Source: Neisseria sicca
Lineage (GTDB): Bacteria > Pseudomonadota > Gammaproteobacteria > Burkholderiales > Neisseriaceae
Direction: 5' to 3'
Length of the DNA: 64,000 nt
Assembly (NCBI RefSeq): GCF_003044565.1
Contig: NZ_POXG01000008.1
Location: 80,346-144,345 of the forward strand
In this document: piece by piece, positions 10,454-19,325 of the stretch
Position numbering within the stretch: position 1 is the first letter of the stretch
Layout of the letters: every line of letters starts with the position of its first letter
Made by a program: the position numbers and the translations under genes
Notes under the pieces: generated by a model
Databases searched by the model: none
The model's input: only the letters and a program-made list of their open reading frames with translations
What the model was told of the DNA's origin: nothing

Positions 10454-13291
10454 TTAGTCCTTCAACTTAGCCAACTGAGTTTGAACTTTCGCCATTTTGT
10501 CTTCCAACTCCGCCAAATCGGCTTTGTCTTTTTCCACCAGATGCGCGGGGGCTTTTTCGGTGTAGCCGGGTTTGGAGAGTTTGGCGTTGAGTTTGTCCAA
10601 GGCTTTTTGCAGCTTCTCGGCCTCTTTGCTCAAGCGGGCGGTTTCGGCGGCTTTGTCGATTTCGACTTTCAGCATCAGGCGCGCGCCGTTGCAGACGGCG
10701 ACGGGGGCGTCTTCGCTTTCGGGCAGGGCGGCGACTTGCTGTGCTTCGGTCAGGCGGGTCATCATCGGCAGGTACTTGAGGTAGTCTGCCAAGTCGTCCG
10801 CGCTTTCGACAAACAGTGGGGCTTTCACGTTGGGCTGGATGCCCATTTCGCCGCGCAGGTTACGGACTGCGCCGATTAAATCCTGCAACACGGTCATTTG
10901 CTCGAAGGTCGTCTGAACGATTTGTTCGCGGTCGGCTTCAGGGAAGCGGGCGAGCATGATGCTGTCGGCGGTTTTGGCGTCGCACATGGGGGCAACGGTT
11001 TGCCACAGTTCTTCGGTGATGAAGGGGATAATCGGATGCAGTAGGCGCAGGGCGGCTTCGAGTACGCGCAATAAGGTATGGCGTGTGGCGCGCTGGCGGC
11101 TGGCGCAGCCGGTTTGAAGCTGCACTTTGGCAAGTTCCAAATACCAGTCGCAATAGTCGTTCCATACGAAGCTGTACAGGGTTTCCGCCGCCAAATCAAA
11201 GCGGTAGGTTTCGTAGGCTTGCGTTACTTGCTCGATGGTCTGATTCAGACGACCTATGATCCACATATCGGGGAAGGAGTAGCCGCGCGGTTCGGTGGCG
11301 GTTACGCCGTAGCCGCAGTCTTGGTTTTCGGTGTTCATCAAGACGAAGTTGGTGGCGTTCCAGATTTTGTTGCAGAAGTTGCGATAGCCTTCGGCGCGTT
11401 TGAAGTCGAAGTTGACCGAACGCCCCAAGCTGGCGTAGCTTGCCATGGTAAAGCGCAATGCGTCCGCGCCCATGCTGGGGATGCCTTCTGGGAAGAGTTT
11501 TTTCGTGGCTTCTTCCACTTTCGGCGCGGTTTCGGGTTTGCGCAGACCGGTCGTGCGTTTCACCAGCAGCTTGTCCAAGTCGATGCCGTCAATCAAATCG
11601 ACGGGGTCGATGACGTTGCCTTCTGATTTGGACATTTTTTTGCCTTCGTGGTCGCGCACGATACCGTGGATGTACACGTCTTTAAACGGTACTTTGCCGG
11701 TGAAGTGGGTGGTCATCATAATCATGCGCGCCACCCAGAAGAAGATGATTTCGTAGCCGGTTACCAAGACGTTGGACGGCAGGAAGGCTTTGAGTTCATC
11801 GGTTTCAGACGGCCAGCCGAGCGTGGAAAACGGCACGAGCGCGGAGGAGAACCATGTGTCCAATACGTCTTCTTCGCGGGTCAATCCTGTTTTGCCGGCT
11901 TGTTTTTCGGCTTCCGCCTGATTGTGGGCGACGTACACATTGCCTTCGTTGTCGTACCATGCAGGGATTTGATGACCCCACCACAGTTGGCGCGAGATAC
12001 ACCAGTCTTGGATGTTGTTCATCCATTGGTTGTAGGTGTTGACCCAGTTTTCAGGGATAAAGCGTACCGCGCCGCTGTCGACGGCTTTTTTGGCTTTGTC
12101 GGCGAGGCTCAGGCCTTTGAATTCGCTGTCAGGCTCGCCGCCGTTTGGCGTAGCGGACATGGCGACAAACCATTGGCTAGTCAGCATCGGCTCAATGACC
12201 GAACCTGTACGGTCGCCTTTCGGCGTCATCAGTGTGTGCGCTTTGATTTCGACCAACAAGCCTTGTTCCTGCAAATCGGCAACCATTTGTTTGCGTGCGG
12301 CAAAGCGGTCTAAGCCAGCGTATTTTTCAGGCAGGGCAAAGCCTGGTTGCGCTTCGCCTTTGAAGTTGAACACTTCGGCGTTTGCCAGCACTTTGGCTTC
12401 CAAATCGAACACGTTAATCAGGCGCGTGTCGTGGCGTTTGCCGACTTCGTAGTCATTGAAGTCGTGCGCAGGCGTGATTTTCACGCAGCCGGTACCGAAG
12501 TCTTTTTCAACGTATTCGTCGGCAATCACGGGGATGGTGCGGCCGGTCAGCGGCAGGATTAGTTCTTTGCCGATCAAATGGGTATAACGTTCGTCTTCAG
12601 GATTGACGGCTACGGCCACGTCGCCCAGCAGCGTTTCGGGACGGGTGGTCGCCACGATAACGGCTTCGGCGGGATTGTCCGCCAGCGGATAGCGGATGTG
12701 CCACATAGAGCCTTGTTCTTCCACACTTTCCACTTCCAAATCCGATACTGCTGTACCAAGCACGGGATCCCAGTTCACCAAGCGTTTGCCGCGGTAAATC
12801 AAGCCTTGCTCATACAGGCGCACAAACACTTCGGTCACGGTTTCAGCACGCACATCGTCCATCGTGAAATACTCGCGCGTCCAGTCGGCAGAACAGCCCA
12901 CGCGTCGCATTTGTTGGGTAATTGTGCCGCCAGAAACTTCTTTCCATTCCCACACTTTTTCCAAGAATTTTTCACGACCCCAATCATGACGGGACACGTT
13001 TTGCGCGGCAAGCTGACGCTCAACCACGATTTGCGTGGCGATACCCGCGTGGTCGGTGCCGGGAATCCAGGCGGTGTTGCAGCCTTTCATGCGGTAGTAG
13101 CGGGTCAGGCTGTCCATAATGGTTTGGTTGAAGGCATGGCCCATGTGCAGCGTGCCGGTTACGTTGGGCGGCGGCAGTTGGATGGAAAAAGACGGTTTGG
13201 TCAAATCCATATCGGGCTGGAAATAACCTTGGGTTTCCCAGTTTTGATAGTGTTTGGATTCGATTTCGGCGGGATTGTATTTGTCTAACAT
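10454..13291 (-). CDS. valS: Valyl-tRNA synthetase
   Basis: This 945-residue class I synthetase charges tRNA-Val. The HIGH-type motif is in [15 protein letters not shown] near residue 45, the editing domain follows ([25 protein letters not shown]), and KMSKS is in [13 protein letters not shown] near residue 552. The last 70 residues are a lysine/glutamate-rich coiled coil ([17 protein letters not shown]...), the tRNA-binding arm of ValRS. Length is standard. A DUS copy lies within the coding region near 10907. Confidence 0.97.
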   Translation of the reverse strand: MLDKYNPAEIESKHYQNWETQGYFQPDMDLTKPSFSIQLPPPNVTGTLHMGHAFNQTIMDSLTRYYRMKGCNTAWIPGTDHAGIATQIVVERQLAAQNVSRHDWGREKFLEKVWEWKEVSGGTITQQMRRVGCSADWTREYFTMDDVRAETVTEVFVRLYEQGLIYRGKRLVNWDPVLGTAVSDLEVESVEEQGSMWHIRYPLADNPAEAVIVATTRPETLLGDVAVAVNPEDERYTHLIGKELILPLTGRTIPVIADEYVEKDFGTGCVKITPAHDFNDYEVGKRHDTRLINVFDLEAKVLANAEVFNFKGEAQPGFALPEKYAGLDRFAARKQMVADLQEQGLLVEIKAHTLMTPKGDRTGSVIEPMLTSQWFVAMSATPNGGEPDSEFKGLSLADKAKKAVDSGAVRFIPENWVNTYNQWMNNIQDWCISRQLWWGHQIPAWYDNEGNVYVAHNQAEAEKQAGKTGLTREEDVLDTWFSSALVPFSTLGWPSETDELKAFLPSNVLVTGYEIIFFWVARMIMMTTHFTGKVPFKDVYIHGIVRDHEGKKMSKSEGNVIDPVDLIDGIDLDKLLVKRTTGLRKPETAPKVEEATKKLFPEGIPSMGADALRFTMASYASLGRSVNFDFKRAEGYRNFCNKIWNATNFVLMNTENQDCGYGVTATEPRGYSFPDMWIIGRLNQTIEQVTQAYETYRFDLAAETLYSFVWNDYCDWYLELAKVQLQTGCASRQRATRHTLLRVLEAALRLLHPIIPFITEELWQTVAPMCDAKTADSIMLARFPEADREQIVQTTFEQMTVLQDLIGAVRNLRGEMGIQPNVKAPLFVESADDLADYLKYLPMMTRLTEAQQVAALPESEDAPVAVCNGARLMLKVEIDKAAETARLSKEAEKLQKALDKLNAKLSKPGYTEKAPAHLVEKDKADLAELEDKMAKVQTQLAKLKD

Positions 13292-13353
13292 GGTAAAAAA
13301 TGCTGTCTGTAAAAGGGTTTGCGGGCAAACGTCTGTTTAAAAAATAATTGCGG

Positions 13354-13359
13354 ATTATA
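13354..13359 (-). promoter_or_regulatory. Candidate -10 box of valS
   Basis: On the minus strand this reads TATAAT, about 65 bases before the valS start. A -35 region at normal spacing would fall inside the DUS hairpin that ends the upstream regulator gene. No good -35 match is visible. Confidence 0.45.
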
Positions 13360-13363
13360 GCGC

Positions 13364-13407
13364 AAAAAGGTCGTCTGAAACGGAATATCGTTTCAGACGA
13401 CCTTTTT
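13364..13407 (-). terminator. DUS inverted pair after the XRE regulator gene
   Basis: Opposed DUS copies flanked by A and T runs make a strong hairpin between the XRE gene and valS. Confidence 0.75.
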
Positions 13408-13426
13408 GAAACAAATCGAAACGGGC

Positions 13427-13720
13427 TTATTTGCCTTTGTCGGATTTGGCTTCTTTTTTCAAGGAAGCGTACAACTCAGGGTCGCGGTTTTTCAGCAGGG
13501 AGGCAATCGCCAAATCGTCGCGGTTTACTTTTGCCAAGTCAACGCGTTCGATGTGTACCAAGCGCAGCAGCTCGCGTACAGGTTTGGGCATATTGCGACC
13601 GGATTCGTAACGTGAACCACCGGATTGGGTTACGCCGATACGGCTCCAAAAGTCCATTTGGTTCAAACCGAGTTTTTTGCGGATATCGCGGATGTTGTCA
13701 ATTTTCTCAAACGACTTCAT
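13427..13720 (-). CDS. Small XRE-type helix-turn-helix regulator
   Basis: The 97-residue protein carries a single helix-turn-helix of the Cro/CI type at about residues 10-60 (IRDIRKKLGLNQMDFWSRIGVTQSGGSRYESG), where TQSGGSRYESG is the recognition-helix region. The C-terminal half is charged and ends in a lysine-rich tail. A good Shine-Dalgarno AAGGAA precedes the ATG. A long AT-rich region lies upstream and may hold its promoter and operator. Targets are unknown. Confidence 0.8.
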   Translation of the reverse strand: MKSFEKIDNIRDIRKKLGLNQMDFWSRIGVTQSGGSRYESGRNMPKPVRELLRLVHIERVDLAKVNRDDLAIASLLKNRDPELYASLKKEAKSDKGK

Positions 13721-14307
13721 GAAAATTCCTTTTTCTTCTGTATTGTTTGTTGATAAGCAAGAATCTGCTTCTTCACATTGGGAAGGGGCGCAAATTAGTT
13801 TTCAGTAGCAAGGTTCCTTACAGAGGAAATCATTAATTGCGACATAAAAAACTATCTATACTGAATTGTTAGACAGTATATTCGAAAGAAGTTTTGTAGA
13901 ATTCTTCATAAATTGGCTAAATATTTCCAAGTTAAATATTTTATAGAAGAAAAAACATTTAAAACAACAGGATAGTAATTTAGCAAGAATAATATTTTAC
14001 ATAAATAAACAGTCGTATCGGGAATGTTGCGTTTGACATTATTTATAATACATAATTGTTTTGCATGAAATTGTAGAGAGAGTGCAGTGGAAATGAGCGG
14101 ATATGTTTATATTTCAGTCCGATGTTTAGCCTTGAATTGGATAGTCGAGAATGGGTTTTGATAATGATTGATTTGGCTGAGGATGGTGCAGAAGCATTAT
14201 TCTGCTGTTGAGTTCTGGTAGGGACAATTTAAAAAGGTCGTCTGAAAACCTTGTTTGCGTTTCAGACGACCTTTTTTGCTTTGAAAACAGGATGATGGTT
14301 TGCCCGA
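13721..14307. other. AT-rich gene-free region with a DUS hairpin
   Basis: About 590 bases without a convincing gene. The central part (about 13820-14080) is markedly AT-rich. A TTGACA occurs at 14033 without a well-spaced -10 box. A tiny frame of 22 codons starts at 14094, but nothing supports it as a gene. A DUS inverted pair at 14231-14277 sits beyond the map stop codon and probably terminates map. Confidence 0.5.
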
Positions 14308-15087
14308 TTAGGGTTTGCCGGTGGCAGGGCTGATGGTCAGGATTTCGTAGCCGGTTTCTGTCACTAAAACTTCATGTTCCCATTGGGCGGAGAGGGAGCG
14401 GTCTTTGGTCACGACCGTCCAGCCGTCGTTTAGGATGCGCAGGTGGCGTTTGCCTTGGTTGATCATCGGCTCGATGGTGAAAATCATGCCGGGCTTCAGG
14501 ACGACGCCTTGTCCTTTGCGGCCGTAGTGCAGGACTTGCGGGGCTTCGTGAAAACCGCGTCCGATACCGTGTCCGCAAAATTCTTGTACAACGGAATAGC
14601 CTGCGTTTTCGGCAACTTGTTGGCAGGCGTAGCCGATGTCGCCCAAGGTTGCGCCGGGTTTGACGGCAGCGATGCCCGCCATCATGGATTCGTGGGTGAT
14701 GTCAATCAGGCGTTGGGCGATGGGGGAGACTTTGCCGACGGTAAACATACGGCTGGAGTCGCCGTGGAAGCCGTCTTTTTTGATGGTCAGGTCGATGTTG
14801 ATGATGTCGCCTTCTTTGAGCGGCTTGTCGTCGGGGATGCCGTGGCAGATGACGTGATTGACGGAGGTGCAGCAGGATTTGGGGTAGGGCGGGTTGCCGT
14901 AGTGCAGGGGGGCGGGATAGCCGCCTTGTACGTTGACGTGGTAGTCGTAAACGAGTTTGTCGATTTCGTTGGTGGTTACGCCGGGTTTGACGAATTGTCC
15001 GATGTAGTCGAGGGCTTCGGCGACGAGTTTGCCCAGTTCGCGCATTTTCTCGATTTCTTCGGGGGTTTTGATGATGATTTCGTTCAT
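14308..15087 (-). CDS. map: Methionine aminopeptidase, type I
   Basis: The 259-residue enzyme removes N-terminal methionine from new proteins. The metal ligands of type I enzymes are present in order: DLTIKKDGFHGDSSRMF (two Asp), the His in EFCGHGIGRGFHEAP, Glu in MIFTIEPM and Glu in QWEHEVLV. Length is that of the E. coli enzyme and there is no N-terminal extension. A DUS inverted pair (15103-15142) lies just upstream of the start. Confidence 0.96.
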   Translation of the reverse strand: MNEIIIKTPEEIEKMRELGKLVAEALDYIGQFVKPGVTTNEIDKLVYDYHVNVQGGYPAPLHYGNPPYPKSCCTSVNHVICHGIPDDKPLKEGDIINIDLTIKKDGFHGDSSRMFTVGKVSPIAQRLIDITHESMMAGIAAVKPGATLGDIGYACQQVAENAGYSVVQEFCGHGIGRGFHEAPQVLHYGRKGQGVVLKPGMIFTIEPMINQGKRHLRILNDGWTVVTKDRSLSAQWEHEVLVTETGYEILTISPATGKP

Positions 15088-15102
15088 GTTGTTTCCTTGA
15101 TG

Positions 15103-15142
15103 GTTTCAGACGACCTTAGTGCGGCACAAAGGTCGTCTGAAA
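15103..15142. repeat. DUS inverted pair upstream of map
   Basis: Opposed copies TTCAGACGACCT and AGGTCGTCTGAA are separated by 12 bases. It follows the proline-rich protein gene on the minus strand and may terminate it. Confidence 0.6.
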
Positions 15143-15264
15143 GGGAAGGGGATGAGTCGGCAGCTTGCTTTTGGCACACTGCAACGAGGCGTGCGGACGT
15201 TTCGGCTTTTTTGGATTCGCGACTGATGCCGGAAGTTCAGATTAAAGCCGAACGCCAGTCCGCA

Positions 15265-15870
15265 CTAGAATAGATTGTCGATGACTTCTTTGGATTTGGA
15301 AGGAGCCTTAGGCTTCGGAGTCGGCTTAGGTGCCGGCTTGGCTGCTTCGGGTTGGCGTTGTTCGGGTTTTGCCGCAGGTTTGGATTCAGTCGGTTGTTCC
15401 GACGGAGTACGTCTGTTGCCTGTTGCGGCGGGTGTGCTGCGCGGCGTTTTTTCTTCGGTATCGGGCGTTTCGGTTACAGCGGGTTTGGCGTTTGCTTTGT
15501 TATTGGCGGGTTTATCTTCTGAGGCTTCGTCCTCAGTCGGGGTGGTGTTGCTGTTTTTGCCGTTTGATTTGTTTTTAGGCGGGATGACGGGATTGCGGGA
15601 ATCGGTTTTTTCGTCGTCGTCAAGCTCGGCTTTGGCGGCAGGCTTGGTTCTGTCCTCTTCGGGAGCGCCGATGGGACGCCAGACTTCGACAGGGGTGTCT
15701 TTGGGAACGGGTTTGTTTTTAATGGCTTCGCGTTCTTGGGAGTCGTGGCTTTTGATGGTGCTGATGACGCCGATGACCAAGGCGGCAACGGCAATGATGC
15801 AGACGCCGAAAAAGGCTCTGATTAAATGTTTGGGTTTGAGTTGAAATGAGGATTTAGGGGTTTTGGACAT
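15265..15870 (-). CDS. Membrane-anchored proline/lysine-rich protein, unknown function
   Basis: The 201-residue protein has a short basic cytoplasmic N-terminus, one membrane helix (about residues 19-38) and a low-complexity periplasmic part rich in Pro, Lys, Glu, Ala and Thr. The end is a PKPTPKPKAPSKSK stretch and the terminal IDNLF. The single anchor with a long proline-rich region recalls envelope-spanning linkers such as TonB or FtsN, but no TonB C-terminal or SPOR domain is present. It is expressed toward map and may be co-transcribed with it. Confidence 0.65.
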   Translation of the reverse strand: MSKTPKSSFQLKPKHLIRAFFGVCIIAVAALVIGVISTIKSHDSQEREAIKNKPVPKDTPVEVWRPIGAPEEDRTKPAAKAELDDDEKTDSRNPVIPPKNKSNGKNSNTTPTEDEASEDKPANNKANAKPAVTETPDTEEKTPRSTPAATGNRRTPSEQPTESKPAAKPEQRQPEAAKPAPKPTPKPKAPSKSKEVIDNLF

Positions 15871-15913
15871 GATAAATCGGTAAAAATGAAATCAATCGGG
15901 CGGATTGTATCGT

Positions 15914-15953
15914 AATAGGTCGTCTGAAACAAAATTGGGTTTCAGACGACCTC
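15914..15953. terminator. DUS inverted pair after yraP
   Basis: Opposed DUS copies directly behind the yraP stop. Confidence 0.7.
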
Positions 15954-15970
15954 TCAGTCAAGGAACAATC

Positions 15971-16582
15971 CTATGGCTGCTGGGTGTAGTTTTGATACAG
16001 GGTAACGACTTTTTGTACGCCCACGGTGGTGCTGACGCGTTGGGTAACTTTTTCTTGTTCTTCAGGCGTCAGGATGCCCATCACATAAGTCACGTTGCCG
16101 TAGGTCACGATTTTGACGCGCGCCTGCGTGGTGGGTTTGAGGCCCAAAAGGGCGGTGCGGACTTTGGATGTGCCCCATGTGTCGTTGGTTACGTCGCCGA
16201 AGGTGCGTCCTTGGGGGGCGACGGTGATGTAGTTGTACACGCCTTCGGCGGCTTGTTCGGCGCGGGCGATTTGTTCGACGAATTGTTTTTCGCCTTCAGT
16301 GGGGACTTGTCCGAGCAGCAGCAGGTGGCGGTTGTAGCCGACGACGTTGAGTTTGGGGGTATAACCCTGCACTTGGTTGTTTTGGCGCAGGTAGGAGCGG
16401 GCAGTGGTTTCGACGCGCACTGCCATTACGTTGTCGTCGGTTTGCGCGCCTGTGGTGCGGCGGTCGACGGCGGATTTGGTGCCGACTGCCGCGCCGCCGA
16501 GGAGTACGCCGACACAGCCGCTGAGTGTCAGGCTGAGGAGGAGGGCGGTCAGAACGGGTGCGGTATGGCGTTTGATGTTCAT
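15971..16582 (-). CDS. yraP: BON-domain outer-membrane lipoprotein (YraP/DolP, GNA2091 type)
   Basis: The 203-residue protein has a lipoprotein signal peptide with lipobox LSGC (Cys23) and two BON domains. The first covers about residues 55-120 (LNVVGYNRHLLLLGQVPTEGEKQFVEQIARAEQAAEGVYNYI in its core) and the second about 130-195 (VKIVTYGNVTYVMGILT...VGVQKVVTLY). This is the YraP/DolP architecture, the neisserial form being GNA2091, one of the fusion partners in a meningococcal vaccine. DolP contributes to outer-membrane integrity. Its position after gmhA/diaA and yraN matches the enterobacterial yra cluster. Confidence 0.92.
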   Translation of the reverse strand: MNIKRHTAPVLTALLLSLTLSGCVGVLLGGAAVGTKSAVDRRTTGAQTDDNVMAVRVETTARSYLRQNNQVQGYTPKLNVVGYNRHLLLLGQVPTEGEKQFVEQIARAEQAAEGVYNYITVAPQGRTFGDVTNDTWGTSKVRTALLGLKPTTQARVKIVTYGNVTYVMGILTPEEQEKVTQRVSTTVGVQKVVTLYQNYTQQP

Positions 16583-16615
16583 ATTTTTTCCTTGATGATG
16601 GGTTCGGCGGATATG

Positions 16616-16650
16616 TTTCAGACGACCTTTAAAAAAAGGTCGTCTGAAAA
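16616..16650. terminator. DUS inverted pair between gmhA/diaA and yraP
   Basis: Opposed DUS copies separated by an A run lie between the two minus-strand genes and may reduce read-through into yraP. Confidence 0.6.
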
Positions 16651-16654
16651 AGGC

Positions 16655-17248
16655 TTACATTCCTTCAAGCAACATGGAGTCGATGCAGTCGCACATGGCG
16701 TGTATCAGCAGGATATGGTTTTCCTGAATGCGGGCGGTACGCGGGTAGGGGACGTTGAGCAGTACGTCGGTGTCTTTGAGCATAGCGGCGATTTTACCGC
16801 CGTCGCGGCCGGTCATGGCGATGACGTGCATATCGCGTTCATGTGCCGCTTTGATGGCTTCGATAACGTTGGCGGAGTTGCCGGAGGTAGAGATGCCGAC
16901 CAAAACGTCGCCGTCGCGTCCGAGCGCGCGCACTTGCTTGCTGAACACATGGTCAAAACCGTAGTCGTTGCCGATGGCGGTCAGCGCGGAAGTGTCCGTC
17001 GTCAGCGCGACTGCGGCAAGTTCCATCCGCTCTTTTTCAAAGCGTCCGGTCATTTCGGCGGCGAAGTGCTGCGCGTCGGCAGCCGAACCGCCGTTGCCGC
17101 AGGCTAAAATTTTGCCGTCGTTCATCAGGCATTGCAGCATCAATTCGGCTGCTTGAGCAGTCGGCTCGACCAGCACTTTTTCGGCTTCCTGCTTGGCAAG
17201 AATGCTTTCGGCGAAATGGGCGGCAACGCGCTCTTGTAAAGTCGTCAT
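16655..17248 (-). CDS. gmhA: SIS-domain protein, phosphoheptose isomerase GmhA or DiaA-like
   Basis: The 197-residue SIS-domain protein has the sugar-phosphate loop CGNGGSAADAQHFAAEMTGRFE and ISTSGNSANVIEAI. GmhA converts sedoheptulose 7-phosphate to heptose for lipooligosaccharide. The GmhA catalytic Glu (in AAEMTGRF) and His (in IQENHILLIH) have counterparts here. The N-terminus (LQERVAAHFAESI) and the segment RTARIQENHILLIHAMCDCID resemble DiaA, and the order yraN-this gene-yraP equals the E. coli yraN-diaA-yraP order. It may serve either role. The gene is separated from yraN by 4 bases. Confidence 0.85.
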   Translation of the reverse strand: MTTLQERVAAHFAESILAKQEAEKVLVEPTAQAAELMLQCLMNDGKILACGNGGSAADAQHFAAEMTGRFEKERMELAAVALTTDTSALTAIGNDYGFDHVFSKQVRALGRDGDVLVGISTSGNSANVIEAIKAAHERDMHVIAMTGRDGGKIAAMLKDTDVLLNVPYPRTARIQENHILLIHAMCDCIDSMLLEGM

Positions 17249-17252
17249 ATCG

Positions 17253-17600
17253 TCAACCTGTAATATTCTTTATCCATTCGGGTGGGCGGTTTCCTTCTAT
17301 CAGTACCGCATCGATGCGGCACGCGGTATCCGTCATGCCGTTTTGTTGCAGATAATACTCCGCAGACCGTTGCAGTTTCAATAACTTAGACGGCGAAATA
17401 CTGTATGCGGCACCGCCGAAACCCTGATTTTTGCGGTATTTTACTTCAACAAACAGAATCATGTTACCGTTTTTGACAATCAAATCGATTTCGCCGTAAG
17501 CGCAGTGCCAGTTACGCGCCACGAGTTTGCAGCCTTGCGAAAGAAGAAACGCCAGCGCGCTATCTTCGCCCGCCGCCCCTTGTTTGTGGTTCAGACGCAT
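17253..17600 (-). CDS. yraN: YraN family (UPF0102) nuclease-fold protein
   Basis: The 115-residue protein shows the restriction-endonuclease-like core: Glu in KQGAAGEDSA, EIDLIVKNGNMILFVEVKYRK with the D...ExK triad, and the RIDAVLIEG strand. This is the UPF0102/YraN family, whose cellular role is not settled. It is divergent from rsmI across a 55-base spacer and is followed closely by the SIS gene, as in the E. coli yra locus. Confidence 0.92.
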   Translation of the reverse strand: MRLNHKQGAAGEDSALAFLLSQGCKLVARNWHCAYGEIDLIVKNGNMILFVEVKYRKNQGFGGAAYSISPSKLLKLQRSAEYYLQQNGMTDTACRIDAVLIEGNRPPEWIKNITG

Positions 17601-17655
17601 GGAAGTTTACCCCGTATAATATCGTTATATTGTTTTCAGACGACCTGATAAAGCC

Positions 17656-18543
17656 ATGTTTCAAAAACACCTTCAAAAAGCCGCCGACAGTATTGAAAAA
17701 CGGACATTATACGTTGTCGCCACGCCCATCGGCAATTTGGCGGACATCACCCTGCGCGCGCTCGCCGTCCTGCAAAAAGCCGACATCATCTGTGCCGAAG
17801 ATACGCGCGTTACCGCACAGCTTCTGAGTGCATACGGCATACAGGGCAAGCTCGTCAGCGTGCGCGAGCATAACGAACAGCAGATGGCGGACAAAATCAT
17901 CAACCATCTTTCAGACGACCTCACCGTCGCACAAGTTTCTGACGCGGGTACGCCTGCGGTTTGCGATCCCGGTGCGAAACTCGCCCGCCGCGTGCGCGAG
18001 GCAGGGTTTAAAGTTGTCCCCGTTGTCGGCGCGAGCGCGATCATGGGCGCATTGAGCGTCGCAGGCGTTACCGAACCTAATTTCTATTTCAACGGTTTCC
18101 TGCCGCCGAAATCCGGCGAACGGCAGAAGTTGCTCGCCAAATGGGCGCAGGCTGATTTTCCCGTTGTGATGTTTGAAACCCCGCACCGTATCGAAGCCAC
18201 CCTTGCCGACATGGCGGCTCTCTTCCCCGGACGCAGCCTGACTCTCGCCCGAGAAATCACCAAAACCTTCGAAACCTTTCTTAGCGGCTCGGTTACTGAA
18301 ATTCAGGCGACCCTAAAAAATGACGGCAATCAAGCGCGCGGGGAAATGGTGCTCATCCTCCATCCTGCGCTTCGTGAAAAACACGATACCTTGCCCGAAG
18401 CCGCGCAAAACGTTATGAAAATCCTCGCCGCCGAACTGCCCACCAAACAGGCCGCCGAACTTGCCGCCAAAATTACCGGAGAAGGCAAAAAAGCCTTGTA
18501 CGACTCGGCGTTGGAGTGGAAACGGGTTTCAGACGACGTTTGA
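17656..18543 (+). CDS. rsmI: 16S rRNA 2'-O-ribose C1402 methyltransferase
   Basis: This 295-residue SAM-dependent enzyme of the tetrapyrrole-methylase fold methylates the ribose of C1402 in 16S rRNA. Diagnostic parts are TPIGNLADITLRALAVLQKAD, CAEDTRVTAQLL and VSDAGTPAVCDPG, followed by VVGASAIMGALSVAG. Length is normal. A candidate -10 box TATAAT lies at 17615-17620. The 3' end of the gene contains one arm of a DUS pair (18527-18564), so the stop codon sits in the hairpin. Confidence 0.95.
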   Translation: MFQKHLQKAADSIEKRTLYVVATPIGNLADITLRALAVLQKADIICAEDTRVTAQLLSAYGIQGKLVSVREHNEQQMADKIINHLSDDLTVAQVSDAGTPAVCDPGAKLARRVREAGFKVVPVVGASAIMGALSVAGVTEPNFYFNGFLPPKSGERQKLLAKWAQADFPVVMFETPHRIEATLADMAALFPGRSLTLAREITKTFETFLSGSVTEIQATLKNDGNQARGEMVLILHPALREKHDTLPEAAQNVMKILAAELPTKQAAELAAKITGEGKKALYDSALEWKRVSDDV

Positions 18544-18836
18544 GAGTAGGAGGTCGTCTGAAACAAGAGGGAAGGGCAGTTGTTGAGCCATGATTCATAT
18601 TGACATCGGTCATGCGCTGAGTCACGGACTTTTGAGCAAAGAAGATTTAGATTTCTTAATTTCATTGCCCGGATGTTTGCTAACTTGCCTTGTTTTATTT
18701 TAAGCAAAATAAATAAGAAACTTTCATAAAGCTTGATGGTGAAGGTCGTCTGAAACATTCAGATAACCTTCTTTTAAAATTAAGATGGAAATATCGACAA
18801 TTCAGCCGACCAATGTCTGTAATTGTATGTAATGCG
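18544..18836. other. Gene-free region before the atp operon
   Basis: Apart from the DUS arm at 18551 and a degenerate DUS pair near 18740-18777, no gene or RNA is recognisable. The region is AT-rich toward the atp promoter. Confidence 0.5.
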
Positions 18837-18845
18837 TGATATAAT
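18837..18845 (+). promoter_or_regulatory. Extended -10 promoter of the atp operon
   Basis: The sequence TGATATAAT is a full extended -10 element (TG, one base, TATAAT at 18840-18845). No good -35 box is seen at 17 bases, which is common for extended -10 promoters. Transcription would start near 18852. Confidence 0.6.
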
Positions 18846-18971
18846 GCGAATTCTTTGCCTTACGTTAAGGTGAAGTCAGATATAGACTCACAAAGATTAA
18901 CATATTGCTTGACGTACATAGGCTTCTTGATTATATTTAGCCTCGCATTACTGTCGGGATTTCCCGTTTTT

Positions 18972-19325
18972 ATGAAGCAGATTCTCATCTTACAAATTCT
19001 GGTTTTGACAGCGGTTGCGCTGATTAGCGCCGCATTTTCAGGTTTGGCAGGATTTTGGTCTGCTGTTGCAGGTGGGTTTTCCTACCTTGTCCCTTCCGCT
19101 TTCGCAGTTTTACTTTTAAAACTTTCCAAACGTAATCCTTTGTATCATGGTAAGGCTTTCATTATTGGGGAAGTTTTAAAAGTAGTGCTGTCGCTGGTGA
19201 TGATGCTTGCCGTATTTATGGTTTGGCATCAGTCTTTGATATTCTTTCCGTTCTTGTTCGGATTGCTCGGTGTCAGCCATTTGGTTTTTTTAGTATCGTT
19301 GAGAGTGAAGCATTATGGCAGGTGA
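18972..19325 (+). CDS. atpI: ATP synthase subunit I (AtpI)
   Basis: From the ATG at 18972 the protein has 117 residues and four membrane helices, the usual AtpI layout, with a GEVLKVVLSL segment in helix three. AtpI helps assemble the c-ring. The frame is open upstream to a TTG at 18855 (156 residues, one extra hydrophobic stretch) and includes a GTG at 18870, so a longer form is possible. I prefer 18972 because of the four-helix length and because the predicted transcript starts at about 18852. No strong ribosome site is seen at any of the three. The 3' end overlaps atpB by 11 bases. Confidence 0.75.
   Translation: MKQILILQILVLTAVALISAAFSGLAGFWSAVAGGFSYLVPSAFAVLLLKLSKRNPLYHGKAFIIGEVLKVVLSLVMMLAVFMVWHQSLIFFPFLFGLLGVSHLVFLVSLRVKHYGR

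Noticed and set aside
15905..17107. Plus-strand frame of 400 codons opposite yraP and gmhA
   Set aside because: Both minus-strand genes are clear; the plus frame is a Gly/Val/Ala-rich shadow.
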